NCBI GenBank assembly: GCA_039024635.1
Contig: JBCCQA010000011.1
Location: 1-64,000 of the forward strand
Direction of reading: 5' to 3'
DNA from: Kuafuiihalomonas sp039024635
Lineage (GTDB): Bacteria > Myxococcota > Kuafuiibacteriia > Kuafuiibacteriales > Kuafuiibacteriaceae
DNA: 64,000 nt
Position numbers and translations under genes: made by a program. The notes beneath the pieces were generated by a model. That model was not told the DNA's origin, ran no database searches, and saw only the letters and a program-made list of their open reading frames with translations. This document shows positions 24,642-33,154 of the stretch, one piece after another (positions within the stretch are counted from its first letter, which is position 1; every line of letters begins with the position of its first letter).

Positions 24642-26605
24642 ATCGCCTGCGGGGCCTGGAGGCCCAGCAGCTCCAATCCCGCGGCCAGCGTGTTGCGGAC
24701 CGCGTCGACCAAGGCCAGTCGCGCCTGGCGCAGGGCCTCATCGTCTTCGAGCAAGACCCGCTTGCTGCGGTCCTGGTTGCCGGCTGTGAACCAGCTGGCC
24801 GTGGCCTGGGCCAGGTCGAAGAGGGCTCGGGCGAGGAGCGAGGGCTCGAACGCCTCACAGGCGCGCTCCAAGACGTCGGGAAAGCGGGCTAAGGCGCGGA
24901 TCACCATTCGCTCTTCGTCCTGGCTAAGCCGGGACAGAGGGGCGGCGTCGAGATCGCTCGAGCCCCCTTTGCGAAGGATGGAGCAGGCCCGGGCGTGGGA
25001 GAACTGGACGTAGGGCCCGGTGAATCCGGTGAACTGGAGGACCTCGTCCCAGTCGAAGTTGAAGTCGCTGCTCCGCAGGTTCTTCAGGTCACCGAACAGG
25101 ATCGCGCCGATGCCGATGGCTTCCACGACCTCGTCGAGGACCCTGGCGTCGATCTTGTCCGAGGCCTCACAGATCGCTCGGGCTTTGCCGACCGACTCTT
25201 CGAGCACCTCGTCCAGGAAAATCACATTGCCCCGCCGGGTGCTCATGCCGAGGACTCGCCCGAAAGGCACATGGTGGCATCGCTTCGCCCAGTCGTGGCC
25301 CATCGCCTCCAAGACGGAGAAGAGCTGCTTGAAGTGCAGGCTCTGTTCGGCCCCCACCACGTACAGGGCTCGGTCGAAGGCGAACCGCGACTGTCGGTCC
25401 AGAGCAGCCGCCACGTCTCGGGTCAGGTAGAGCGTCGTGCCGTCCCGGGTCTTCAGCATGGGCGGCGGTTCGTCGTCGGGGACAGGCAGGTCCACGACCT
25501 CGGCCCCCTGGTCGACTCGGGTTCCGGGGCGCGCCCGCACTTCATCCACCGTGGCCTCCAGGACGTCCTGATAAAGGGACTCGCCCTCCAAGGCCGTAAA
25601 GTGGACGCCAAGCCGGGCGTAGACCTTGGAGAAGTCGTCGATTGACGTGGTGCGGAAGCGCCGCCACTCGGCCAAGGCCTCTTCGTCCTTCTCCTCCATT
25701 CGGCGAAGAAAGGCCCGGGCCGCTCCGTCCTTCTCCTCGGCATCGGGAAGCTCCGCCCGCGCGGCATCGGCGTCGGCTCGGAGCACATCCGACGCTTCGG
25801 GTGGCGCCTCCAACGGATCCGTGTCGGTCGGGAGGTCGAGCAGTGCCCGGAGCTTCTTCTCCAGGCCCTTCACCTTCTTGTCGGCCTTCTTCTTGGCTTT
25901 GCCGTCCGCGTCATCCGCCTCGCTCCGCGCGACACGAAGGGCCTCGGCCAGCGTTCTCGCTTCGTCCGGTCGAGCGATGCGAGCCTTTCGACTCGCGACG
26001 TCGGCTTCGTGGCTGGCCTTCACGTAGACCTCCACCAAGTGCTTGGCGTCGCCTCGCCGCGCAGGGTCGCCATGGCGTGCAAAGCCGGTGGCCAGCAGGC
26101 CGAACTGCTTGCCCCAGTCTCCGAAGTAGTTGATCGACACCACATTCCAGCCGCAGGCGGCATGCACTCGGGACAGGGCCGAGCCGATTACCGTGCTCCG
26201 AATGTGGTGAAAGGCCAAAGGCTTGGCGATGTTGGGGGAGGAGAAGTCGATGACCAAGGTCCGCCCCTGGCCGCTGTTGCTCCGCACGTAGTCCGGGGCT
26301 CGGGCAGCGGGGACCACCCGCTCGGCCAGCGTGGCCGCGCCAAAGCTGAAGTTGAGATAGGGGCCCGCCGCCTGCACCGTCCAGCGCGGATCTGCGAGAG
26401 CCGTCGCCCACGCGCGGGCCAACTCGGGGGGCTTCATGCCCGCCGCTTTGGCGAAGGGAAAGCAGGGCAGGGTCAGGTCGCCGTGCTGGGGGTCGGCCTC
26501 CCTGATCTGGGCCAAAACGGCGGCTTCAGATTCGCTCGAAAGGCCTTGGCTGGAAGCAACTGCGGATGCGAGTTCCTTCCGCAGCGAAGCCAGCGGAGAC
26601 GACAT
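24638..26605 (-). CDS. argS: Arginyl-tRNA synthetase with enlarged insertion
   Basis: Class I synthetase charging tRNA-Arg. It has the signature SSPNIAKPLAFHHIRST, where the HIGH motif reads HHIR (residues 133-136), the ArgRS KMSKS counterpart MSTRRGN, and the C-terminal DALR-type helix bundle (FTGFTGPYVQFSHARACSILR). At 655 residues it is longer than the usual 550-600. The excess lies at about 202-292, a Lys/Asp/Glu/Ala-rich region with KAKKKADKKVKGLEKKLRAL inserted before the normal RRMEEKDEEAL segment. ATG at 26605 with only a weak ribosome site. It is the first gene of a four-gene operon and lies only 26 bases from the divergent mrp start. Confidence 0.95.
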   Translation of the reverse strand: MSSPLASLRKELASAVASSQGLSSESEAAVLAQIREADPQHGDLTLPCFPFAKAAGMKPPELARAWATALADPRWTVQAAGPYLNFSFGAATLAERVVPAARAPDYVRSNSGQGRTLVIDFSSPNIAKPLAFHHIRSTVIGSALSRVHAACGWNVVSINYFGDWGKQFGLLATGFARHGDPARRGDAKHLVEVYVKASHEADVASRKARIARPDEARTLAEALRVARSEADDADGKAKKKADKKVKGLEKKLRALLDLPTDTDPLEAPPEASDVLRADADAARAELPDAEEKDGAARAFLRRMEEKDEEALAEWRRFRTTSIDDFSKVYARLGVHFTALEGESLYQDVLEATVDEVRARPGTRVDQGAEVVDLPVPDDEPPPMLKTRDGTTLYLTRDVAAALDRQSRFAFDRALYVVGAEQSLHFKQLFSVLEAMGHDWAKRCHHVPFGRVLGMSTRRGNVIFLDEVLEESVGKARAICEASDKIDARVLDEVVEAIGIGAILFGDLKNLRSSDFNFDWDEVLQFTGFTGPYVQFSHARACSILRKGGSSDLDAAPLSRLSQDEERMVIRALARFPDVLERACEAFEPSLLARALFDLAQATASWFTAGNQDRSKRVLLEDDEALRQARLALVDAVRNTLAAGLELLGLQAPQAM

Positions 26606-26631
26606 CCGTCGGGCACGTACAAAAGCGCGTC

Positions 26632-27732
26632 ATGTTTGGCAAGAAGGGCAAGGGCGGCCTGGACGAAGCCCAGATTCGAGCGGCATTGGGCGGGCTCAAG
26701 GACCCGGTCGACGACACCCCTCTGGACCAGCGTCTGGAGTCGGTGAAGAGCGAGCATGCCCTCCAACTCCAACTCGTGTTCCCGAGTACGGCCTGGGAGG
26801 GGCGAGCGGCGTCAGAGGTGGCGATTCGCAAGGCTCTCGAGGAGGCGGGCGAAACCCGAGACATCCGCCTCGACGTCCGGGGCGACGTGAAGCCAGCTCG
26901 GCCTCAGGGCACCGCCCAAAGTCTGGTGCCGGGCGCGAAGAACGTGCTGCTCTTCGCCTCCGGCAAGGGTGGCGTCGGAAAGTCGACCGTTGCCACCAAC
27001 GTGGCCGCCGCCCTGGCTCGAACAGGTGCCCAAGTCGGACTGCTGGACGCGGACATCTACGGCCCGTCGGTCCCCACCATGTTTGGCGTGACCGAGCGAC
27101 CCGAAGTCGTGGGACAAAAACTCAAGCCTGTCCAGAAGCACGGCCTGGCCCTGATGAGCATCGGTCTCATCGTCGAGCCGAGTCAGGCCATGTCTTGGCG
27201 GGGTCCGATGCTCAACGGCGCCCTCACTCAGTTCATGCGGGACGTGGATTGGGGTGAGCTCGACTACCTCGTCCTCGACATGCCGCCTGGCACCGGCGAC
27301 GTGCAGCTCACCATCGCACAGAACCTCAAGGTGGCGGGCGCCGTCTTGGTCTCCACACCGCAGGACGTGGCCCTGGCCGACGTCATCCGGGGCAAGGCCA
27401 TGTTCGACAAAGTCGACGTCCCGGTCCTCGGGGTGGTCGAGAACATGGCCTGGTTCGTGTGTGGCGATTGCGGCGCCAAGCACTACATCTTCTCAAAGGG
27501 CGGTGCGAATCGCTTGGCCTCCGAGATCGGGGTGCCGCTTCTGGGCGAGATCCCGCTCGAGCAATCGACCCGGGAGGCCGGCGACGCGGGCGTCCCCGAG
27601 GTCATCGCCCACCCCGAAAGTGGCGTCGCCCAGGCTTTCGACAAGCTGGCCCACCGCGTCGCCACCGAGCTCGCCGTGTCGGCGGCCAAGCAGTCGGTAA
27701 AGCCGGGGCGCGGCCTCAAGATCATTCAGTAG
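26632..27732 (+). CDS. Mrp/ApbC-type iron-sulfur carrier ATPase
   Basis: P-loop ATPase of the Mrp/NBP35 family, which carries and delivers Fe-S clusters. The protein has 366 residues: an N-terminal MIP18-like (DUF59-type) domain of about 90 residues, then the deviant Walker A SGKGGVGKST (110-119), LDMPPGTGD as switch region, and a CxxC pair (VCGDCGA) that would bind the bridging cluster. ATG at 26632. The upstream gap to argS is only 26 bases. It is followed two bases later by hisS, so the two share a transcript. Confidence 0.93.
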   Translation: MFGKKGKGGLDEAQIRAALGGLKDPVDDTPLDQRLESVKSEHALQLQLVFPSTAWEGRAASEVAIRKALEEAGETRDIRLDVRGDVKPARPQGTAQSLVPGAKNVLLFASGKGGVGKSTVATNVAAALARTGAQVGLLDADIYGPSVPTMFGVTERPEVVGQKLKPVQKHGLALMSIGLIVEPSQAMSWRGPMLNGALTQFMRDVDWGELDYLVLDMPPGTGDVQLTIAQNLKVAGAVLVSTPQDVALADVIRGKAMFDKVDVPVLGVVENMAWFVCGDCGAKHYIFSKGGANRLASEIGVPLLGEIPLEQSTREAGDAGVPEVIAHPESGVAQAFDKLAHRVATELAVSAAKQSVKPGRGLKIIQ

Positions 27733-27734
27733 TC

Positions 27735-29138
27735 GTGGGCAAGCAGAGCACCAAGCCCCCCAAGGGCACGCGAGACTTCCTCGGGCCGGAGCTCGTGTTG
27801 CGCCACCGGGTCATCCGTATCATTCAGGAGGTGTACGAGAGTTTCGGCTTCGAGCCCCTGGAAACGCCGAGCTTCGAACGCCTCGACACTCTGCTCGGGA
27901 AGTACGGCGACGAAGGAGACCAGCTCGTCTTCAAGATTCTGCATCGCGCCCAACCTCTGGTGACCGGGGTGCGAGAAGCGGCGGCGGCCCTGGCCCAGCC
28001 CGGCACCATCGTCGTCGGTCGGACCGGGGAGACGGCGCCTAGCGTGGAGCCCCTCCTCGCCGACTTGGGGCTACGCTACGACCTGACCGTCCCCTTGGCT
28101 CGAGTCGTGGCCCAGTATCGAAATCAGCTGCCGCCCGTGTATCGGCGCTATCAGATCCAGCCCGTATGGCGAGCCGACACGCCCTCCAAGGCCCGCTTTC
28201 GTGAGTTCCACCAGTGCGATGTCGACGTGGCCGGTTCGCGCTCCCCTCTGGTGGAGGTGGAGGTCGTCTCCGCAGTGTCGACCTGCCTGGCTCGCCTCGG
28301 GTTCGATGCGGCGCGGGTCCGGGTCAATCACCGCGGCCTCTTGCGAAGTGTGATGCGGGTGGCAGGGGTGCCTTCGGACCTGGAGGTGACTTCGATTGTG
28401 GCTTTGGACAAGCTCGACAAGATGGGTCCGGACGGCGTCCGCGCGGAGCTCGCGGAGCGGGGCATCGAAGCCGCTTCGGCCGAGCGCCTCCTCGGCGTGC
28501 TCGACGCCCGCGAGACCCTGGACAGCGTGGGGGCCTTCGTAGCCCAGGACGAAGAGGGCGTGGAAGCCGTCGCGAACCTGCGCCGCATCCTGGAGCTGGC
28601 CCAGGGAACGGCGGCCGGCGAGCGCCTCCTCTTCAGCGCCACCTTGGCTCGGGGGCTCGGCTACTACACGGGGGCCATCTTCGAGGTCGAAGACCCAGGC
28701 CTGGGCGCCTCCTTGGGTGGCGGCGGCCGCTACGACGGTCTCGTGGGCATGTTCAGCGGCAGGGACGTCCCCGCCTGTGGCTTTTCGCTCGGGCTGGAGC
28801 GCATCTTGGTCCTGCTCCAGGAGCGCGGAGGTTTGGCCGAGGACCGGGCCCAGCCTCGGGTGTTGCTCGCGGCGACCCAGGCCGGAGCCTCGACAGCTAG
28901 CCTGGAGCTCGCTCGCGCCCTTCGGGACGCAGGCTTCGCGGTCAGTCTGGCGCCCGACCCTCTCAAGGCGGCCAGAGCCCGAAAAGAGGCAGACGAGCGG
29001 GGCTACGACGCGGCGGTTCTGGTGGGAGAGGGAGAGGGCCTGGGCCTTTGGCTCCGCAGCGCACCCGGTGTTCGGGACCGACGGGCGTCCACGGCCGATG
29101 CGGTCGTCGCCGCAATCCGAGCCGAGCTCAGCGCCTGA
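27735..29138 (+). CDS. hisS: Histidyl-tRNA synthetase
   Basis: Class II synthetase charging tRNA-His, 467 residues. The N-terminus has KGTRDFLGPE (motif of HisRS). Motif 2 region is YRRYQIQPVWRADTPSKARFREFHQCDVD. The HisA-like signature GLGYYTGAIFEV and motif 3 GFSLGLERI are intact. The C-terminal anticodon-binding domain covers about 360-467. The only acceptable start before the conserved region is the GTG at 27735, two bases after the mrp stop. Its 3' end overlaps the convergent rnz by 11 bases. Confidence 0.96.
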   Translation: MGKQSTKPPKGTRDFLGPELVLRHRVIRIIQEVYESFGFEPLETPSFERLDTLLGKYGDEGDQLVFKILHRAQPLVTGVREAAAALAQPGTIVVGRTGETAPSVEPLLADLGLRYDLTVPLARVVAQYRNQLPPVYRRYQIQPVWRADTPSKARFREFHQCDVDVAGSRSPLVEVEVVSAVSTCLARLGFDAARVRVNHRGLLRSVMRVAGVPSDLEVTSIVALDKLDKMGPDGVRAELAERGIEAASAERLLGVLDARETLDSVGAFVAQDEEGVEAVANLRRILELAQGTAAGERLLFSATLARGLGYYTGAIFEVEDPGLGASLGGGGRYDGLVGMFSGRDVPACGFSLGLERILVLLQERGGLAEDRAQPRVLLAATQAGASTASLELARALRDAGFAVSLAPDPLKAARARKEADERGYDAAVLVGEGEGLGLWLRSAPGVRDRRASTADAVVAAIRAELSA

Positions 29139-29931
29139 GCCCTTCCGAGACGGCCTCCTGGAGCCGGGGCATGCGGTAGCGCTTGAGGTCTCCAGCCGCG
29201 GTGACGGGCCGAAAGACCGCCTTGGCCTCGAGGAGATGGCCGCGGGTGCTCGGGTAGCGCTGGCTGAAGTGCGTGAGCAGGAGCTCCTTGGCTCCGGCCG
29301 AGCGAGCCAGCTCCGCCGCGTGCCGGGCCGTCATGTGGCCCCGCTCCTTGGCCTCCTTCTCCTCCGCATCCAGGTAGGTCGCCTCGCAGACCAAGAGGTC
29401 GGCGTCTCGGGCCAGCTCGTAAGCGCCTCGACAGCGGCGGGTGTCCATGACGAAGGCCAGGGACAGTCCGGCTGGGCCTTCGACCCGGTACCCGAAGGTC
29501 TCGATGGAGTGGGACAGCTTCTGGACCGAGACCAAGAAGGTGCCGTCGTCCAGGATCACGCCCTCGGTCTCATAGGGTCGGGCTTCGACCGGCGGGTCTT
29601 GCGCGTACTCGCAAGCGTGAAGGGCGCGCTCGAAAAAAGGCCGACCGTAGCCCGGAAAGTGCACGCGGACGGGGCCCGTCACGGCGTCCATGGCCATGCG
29701 ATAGAAGATGCCGGCCAGACCGAGGCAGTGGTCTCCGTGGAAGTGGGTCAAGAATATGTGGTCGATGTCTTCGAAGCCGACCCCGGCCCGGGCCATCTGA
29801 CCCGAGGTGTCCTCGCCCGGGTCGAAGAGAAGACCACGACCGTTCCAGCGAAAGAGGTAGCCGTTGTGGTTGCGGTGCCGGGTCGGGACCTGACTCGAGG
29901 TCCCCAGAACGACGAGCTCGGGCGGCGTCAC
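29128..29931 (-). CDS. rnz: Ribonuclease Z (tRNA 3' endonuclease)
   Basis: Metallo-beta-lactamase-fold nuclease that removes 3' trailers from tRNA precursors. This fits the window, where both tRNAs lack an encoded CCA. The zinc motif THFHGDHCLG is at about residues 65-74. VMDTRR (Asp ligand) and LTHFSQRY (His ligand) complete the site, and an exosite-like arm is present. The start is GTG at 29931 directly before TPPELVVLGTSSQVPT; there is no ATG option. It is 68 bases downstream of the DsbD-alpha-like lipoprotein gene and overlaps hisS by 11 bases. Confidence 0.93.
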   Translation of the reverse strand: MTPPELVVLGTSSQVPTRHRNHNGYLFRWNGRGLLFDPGEDTSGQMARAGVGFEDIDHIFLTHFHGDHCLGLAGIFYRMAMDAVTGPVRVHFPGYGRPFFERALHACEYAQDPPVEARPYETEGVILDDGTFLVSVQKLSHSIETFGYRVEGPAGLSLAFVMDTRRCRGAYELARDADLLVCEATYLDAEEKEAKERGHMTARHAAELARSAGAKELLLTHFSQRYPSTRGHLLEAKAVFRPVTAAGDLKRYRMPRLQEAVSEGLRR

Positions 29932-29977
29932 GACCTCGGATGCTCGCCACGACCTGGGACCTTGGGCAAGCGGATGC

Positions 29978-29994
29978 CCACCCCATGGGGGTGG
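29978..29994 (-). other. Small hairpin upstream of rnz
   Basis: Perfect 7-bp stem CCACCCC/GGGGTGG with an ATG loop, in the 68-base gap between the lipoprotein stop and the rnz start. There is no T-run; it may affect rnz expression or mRNA processing. Confidence 0.3.
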
Positions 29995-29999
29995 ACCCG

Positions 30000-30464
30000 T
30001 CAGGATTCCGGTTCGGGCTCGACTTCGAATGCATCGGTCCGGGGTCGGTCGCAGGCCTCGTCGGTGCACACCTGATATCGGAGGACCCCACGCACCCGGT
30101 CGTCGCGGGCGTCCTCTCGGCGGGCGAGCGTGGCTTCGACCCTGCCTTCACCTTCGACGATCACCGAGCGACCGATCGGCAGGTCTTTCGTCACGCCTTC
30201 GGGATAGCGCACCCCTTCGATCAAGAAGGCGCTGTCTTGGGCGGACTGGAGCTGGAGCGGTTTGCCCACCGCTTCTCCCTGGCTGTACACGTGAAAGCCA
30301 TCCGCCACGGAGAAGCGCACTCGGATGGCGTCGGCCTCCACCTCGATCACGTATTCGAAAGCCGACTTCCAGTCGGGCAAGGACTTGGCCGAAGCGACCG
30401 TCGGCGGAGCCTCGCCTCGGCAGCCGCTGGCGCTCAACAGCAGCACACACAGGATCGCCCGCAC
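30000..30464 (-). CDS. Lipoprotein with a free-standing DsbD-alpha-like domain
   Basis: Protein of 154 residues: signal peptide AILCVLLLSASGC with a probable lipidation Cys, then a domain with FHVYSQGEAVGKPLQLQ, YPEGV and near the end YQVCTDEACDRPRTDAFEV. The two-cysteine pattern C...C in this last segment is that of the N-terminal (alpha) domain of the thiol-disulfide reductase DsbD (the family also named disulfide-bond corrector). Here there is no transmembrane or gamma domain, so electrons must come from another protein. GTG at 30464. It is likely cotranscribed with rnz and divergent from the 30544 gene. Confidence 0.75.
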   Translation of the reverse strand: MRAILCVLLLSASGCRGEAPPTVASAKSLPDWKSAFEYVIEVEADAIRVRFSVADGFHVYSQGEAVGKPLQLQSAQDSAFLIEGVRYPEGVTKDLPIGRSVIVEGEGRVEATLARREDARDDRVRGVLRYQVCTDEACDRPRTDAFEVEPEPES

Positions 30465-30543
30465 GACTCCGAAGAAACTCGAAGTTCGGCCGGACCGCAA
30501 CCGTCGCTGGTGCAGGTCCGACGTGTCCGGTATGGGGGGACCG

Positions 30544-32226
30544 ATGCGCACAGCAGTGATCGTTGGCCTCGCGCTCGCCACCGCCTCTACCGCACTGGCC
30601 CAAGGGACCCAGACCCGGGTCCCCGTGACCAAGGACGGGAGTCGGGCGCCCATCAAGCCGGGCGAGGCGCCCCCACCCCCACCTTCGGCCGAGGACACGC
30701 AGAAAGCCGCCTTGTCCCTGGAGGAAGCGGCGTCCAAGGGAGACGTCCAGGCCGGCGCGGCGGCCATCGCTGCCCTCCGAGGCACCTTCGACGAGAAGCT
30801 CGAAGGCAAGATGCGAGCAGGCCTCGCCCACCTGCAGTCCGGTGCCTTGGCCAAGGCCGAGCGCCTGTTCGCCTCGGCCAAAGAAACCGACCCCGCATCC
30901 AAGCCTGCGTCCCTGGCTTACCAGCTGGCGAGCACCGCGCGCGAGCGGGCGGAGAAGCAGGCTCTGGCCGAGATCGGGACCGCCGAAGATCCTCGCGAAG
31001 CGGCCGCGACCCTGGCTGCGGGTTATGCGGTGGACGAGAACAATCCTCGGGCCAAAGCCGCATACGCCAAGCTGCAGGCCCGGGCGCAAAAGAGCTACGG
31101 CGCGGTCCCGCCCGAGCAGCTGGCCCAGATGGTCTCGGCGCTCGGCATGCTCGAGAACATCGGAGGTGACATGCAGGCCCGCCTTTCCGAAGCGGGGGAG
31201 CTCTTGAAGGCGGGCAAGCTGGGTGAGGCCCAGGCTTCCTATGCCGACGCACGCAAAGGGGTTCTGGGCGCCCGCACCAGTGAGGTCGCGGCCTTGGGCG
31301 AGACCTGGGTTCGAGGTCGCCGGATCGCCGAGCTGGAGAAGGCGTTGAAACGTGTGGCCGCCACGGACGACGTGATCGCCGAGTCCAAGGTCGTCCAGGC
31401 CCTGCTCGACGTCGACGCGAACAACAGGGCCGCCCTGGCCCGCAAGAAGAACTTGGCCAGTCGACTCGTCGCGACCCGCTCCGCTCGAGCCAGCGCCTTG
31501 GCCGAGGCCAAGGCTTGGGGCGCCGCCCATTACGTCGCGAGCAAAGGTCTCGCCCTGACCCCCAACGCGAGCAAGCTGCAGAAGATCAGGGACGAGGCCC
31601 GGGCCGACTTGAAGAAGCGCGGCGACTTCATCATGGTCATCGCTGCACCTCGGCTGGAGGAGGGCGCCTCGGCCTGCACCGAGCTTCCCTCGGTCCTGCA
31701 GTCGGCCCTCGCCACCACCGCCTCCAAGCGGGACGATCTCGGCGGGTGGGTTTTGAGTCCAGCCTGGACCGAGGCCTGGAAGAAGGGCGACGATCGGGTG
31801 CCCTCGGTCGAGGGGCAGATCGAAGTGGTCCTGAGCGCGTGCAGCATCACCCCCAGCTCGGCGGAGGCGACCCTCCAGTGGACGGTCCGGGTCCCCCAAA
31901 TGGCGGAGGGTGAGGTCGTGGCCCAGGGCGAACTGGGCGCGGTCGTCGATGCGTCCATCATTCCCAAAGACGAGCAGGTGGCCTCGGGTCGAGGGGCCCG
32001 ACGCGTCCTGTCCGAGAAGATCAGCGAAGCCGTCACGGAAGCGATGAGCCAGTCCCGGGACTCCATGGATCAGTGGCTGCTTCGCATGGCCCAGTACTAC
32101 GCCCGGGCCGGCGAACCGGAGAAGGTCGCCGACGCCCACGCTCGGCTGCTGATGGACAAGCCCATCAGCCTCGACGACAACGGCATGGCCGGCGTCGAAG
32201 CGTACCTGGGCGAAGCCTATCCCTGA
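30544..32226 (+). CDS. Secreted alpha-helical repeat protein, unknown function
   Basis: Protein of 560 residues. A signal peptide ends at about 20 (ASTALAQG). A Pro-rich spacer follows, then helical repeats of TPR type over about 50-370 (for example AGLAHLQSGALAKAERLFASAKETDPASKPA), and a C-terminal mixed domain (FIMVIAAPRLEEGASACTELPSVLQSAL) with two Cys that may form a disulfide. It should act in the periplasm. ATG at 30544 has a G-rich site upstream; ATG at 30532 is possible. The end reads TAT CCC TGA, at the junction with ruvX, whose frame has no ordinary start codon. Confidence 0.72.
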   Translation: MRTAVIVGLALATASTALAQGTQTRVPVTKDGSRAPIKPGEAPPPPPSAEDTQKAALSLEEAASKGDVQAGAAAIAALRGTFDEKLEGKMRAGLAHLQSGALAKAERLFASAKETDPASKPASLAYQLASTARERAEKQALAEIGTAEDPREAAATLAAGYAVDENNPRAKAAYAKLQARAQKSYGAVPPEQLAQMVSALGMLENIGGDMQARLSEAGELLKAGKLGEAQASYADARKGVLGARTSEVAALGETWVRGRRIAELEKALKRVAATDDVIAESKVVQALLDVDANNRAALARKKNLASRLVATRSARASALAEAKAWGAAHYVASKGLALTPNASKLQKIRDEARADLKKRGDFIMVIAAPRLEEGASACTELPSVLQSALATTASKRDDLGGWVLSPAWTEAWKKGDDRVPSVEGQIEVVLSACSITPSSAEATLQWTVRVPQMAEGEVVAQGELGAVVDASIIPKDEQVASGRGARRVLSEKISEAVTEAMSQSRDSMDQWLLRMAQYYARAGEPEKVADAHARLLMDKPISLDDNGMAGVEAYLGEAYP

Positions 32227-32635
32227 GTCGAGACGCTTCGCTCGACTCCTCGGGCTGGACTTCGGGACCAAGCGCCTCGGCCTGGCCCTGGCCGAAGAGG
32301 GCGTGGTCCAGCCCTTCGAGGTTTGGAAGCGACAGGACCTGCTGCAGGATCTCGGCCACCTCGCCCGAGTGGTCGAAGACTACTCGATAGAGGAGGTCGT
32401 GGTCGGTGTACCGACCCAGCTCGACGGAACGGTCACTCCGGCCACCGAGCGCGCACGAGCCTTTGCCCAGATGCTTCGGGTCGAGCTTTCCGTCCCTATC
32501 ACGGAGTGGGACGAGGCTTTGTCCAGTTTCGAGGCCGACCAGCGCATGACGGAGGCGGAGATCCCGCCCAGAGATCGGAAAGAGCGAAGAGACGCTTTCG
32601 CGGCCATGATCATCCTGGAGGACTATATGTCGTGA
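32219..32635 (+). CDS. ruvX: Putative pre-16S rRNA nuclease RuvX/YqgF with non-canonical start
   Basis: RNase H-fold protein that trims the 5' end of 16S rRNA. The N-terminal motif GLDFGTKRLGLALAEEG carries the first catalytic Asp; VVVGVPTQLDG, DEALSS and RRDAFAAMIILEDYM complete the site, so the domain is intact. No ATG, GTG or TTG lies in frame before this motif: the first GTG (32303) is 15 codons past GLDFG and would remove the active-site Asp. The start given is an ATC at 32219, five bases before the upstream TGA; a CTG or CTC is possible, as is +1 frameshifting at CCC-TGA of the upstream gene. The stop overlaps greB (GTGA). Confidence 0.8.
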   Translation: MPESRRFARLLGLDFGTKRLGLALAEEGVVQPFEVWKRQDLLQDLGHLARVVEDYSIEEVVVGVPTQLDGTVTPATERARAFAQMLRVELSVPITEWDEALSSFEADQRMTEAEIPPRDRKERRDAFAAMIILEDYMS

Positions 32636-33111
32636 CAGACGAAGGCCCCCGACCCATCACTCCGGCCGGCTATGCGAAGCTGGAGAGGGAGCTCCAGGAT
32701 CTGTGGCACCAGGAGAGGCCGAAGCTCGTGAACGAGGTTGCGGACGCTGCGGCTCTGGGAGACCGCTCGGAAAACGCCGAGTACATCTTCGGAAAGAAGC
32801 GGCTTCGGGAGATCGATCGACGCATCAAGTATCTCTCGAAGTTGTTGGACCGATTGCAGGTCATCGATCCCAAGCGCAACGAGAAGGAACAGGCCGACTT
32901 TGGAGCCACCGTCCACGTCGAGGACGAGGACGGGAACGCGAAGCGCTACACGCTGGTAGGCGAGGACGAGATCGAGGCGAAGCAGGGTCGCATCAGCCTG
33001 AAGTCGCCCATCGGTAGGGCGCTCCTCGGGAAGATGGTGGGCGACGAAGTCACGGTCCGCCGCCCCAAGGGTGAAGTCGAGCTGGTCATCGAGCGCATCG
33101 AATACCTGTGA
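32632..33111 (+). CDS. greB: Transcription elongation factor GreB
   Basis: Rescues backtracked RNA polymerase by stimulating transcript cleavage. The protein has 159 residues, the normal size. The coiled-coil tip holds the acidic pair (GDRSENAEY), and KKRLREIDRRIKYL is more GreB- than GreA-like, as is PITPAGYAKLERELQDLW. The C-terminal FKBP-like domain ends VELVIERIEYL. The GTG at 32632 overlaps the ruvX stop by four bases, so expression is coupled. Confidence 0.93.
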   Translation: MTDEGPRPITPAGYAKLERELQDLWHQERPKLVNEVADAAALGDRSENAEYIFGKKRLREIDRRIKYLSKLLDRLQVIDPKRNEKEQADFGATVHVEDEDGNAKRYTLVGEDEIEAKQGRISLKSPIGRALLGKMVGDEVTVRRPKGEVELVIERIEYL

Positions 33112-33154
33112 GCTCACGTCGCCACTCCGCCGAGTCGGGGCCGGCAGTACGAAC

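Noticed and set aside
32303..32635. Starting ruvX at the GTG at 32303
   Set aside because: This removes the GLDFGTKR segment with the catalytic Asp; the upstream open frame matches RuvX exactly, so the real start must be earlier.
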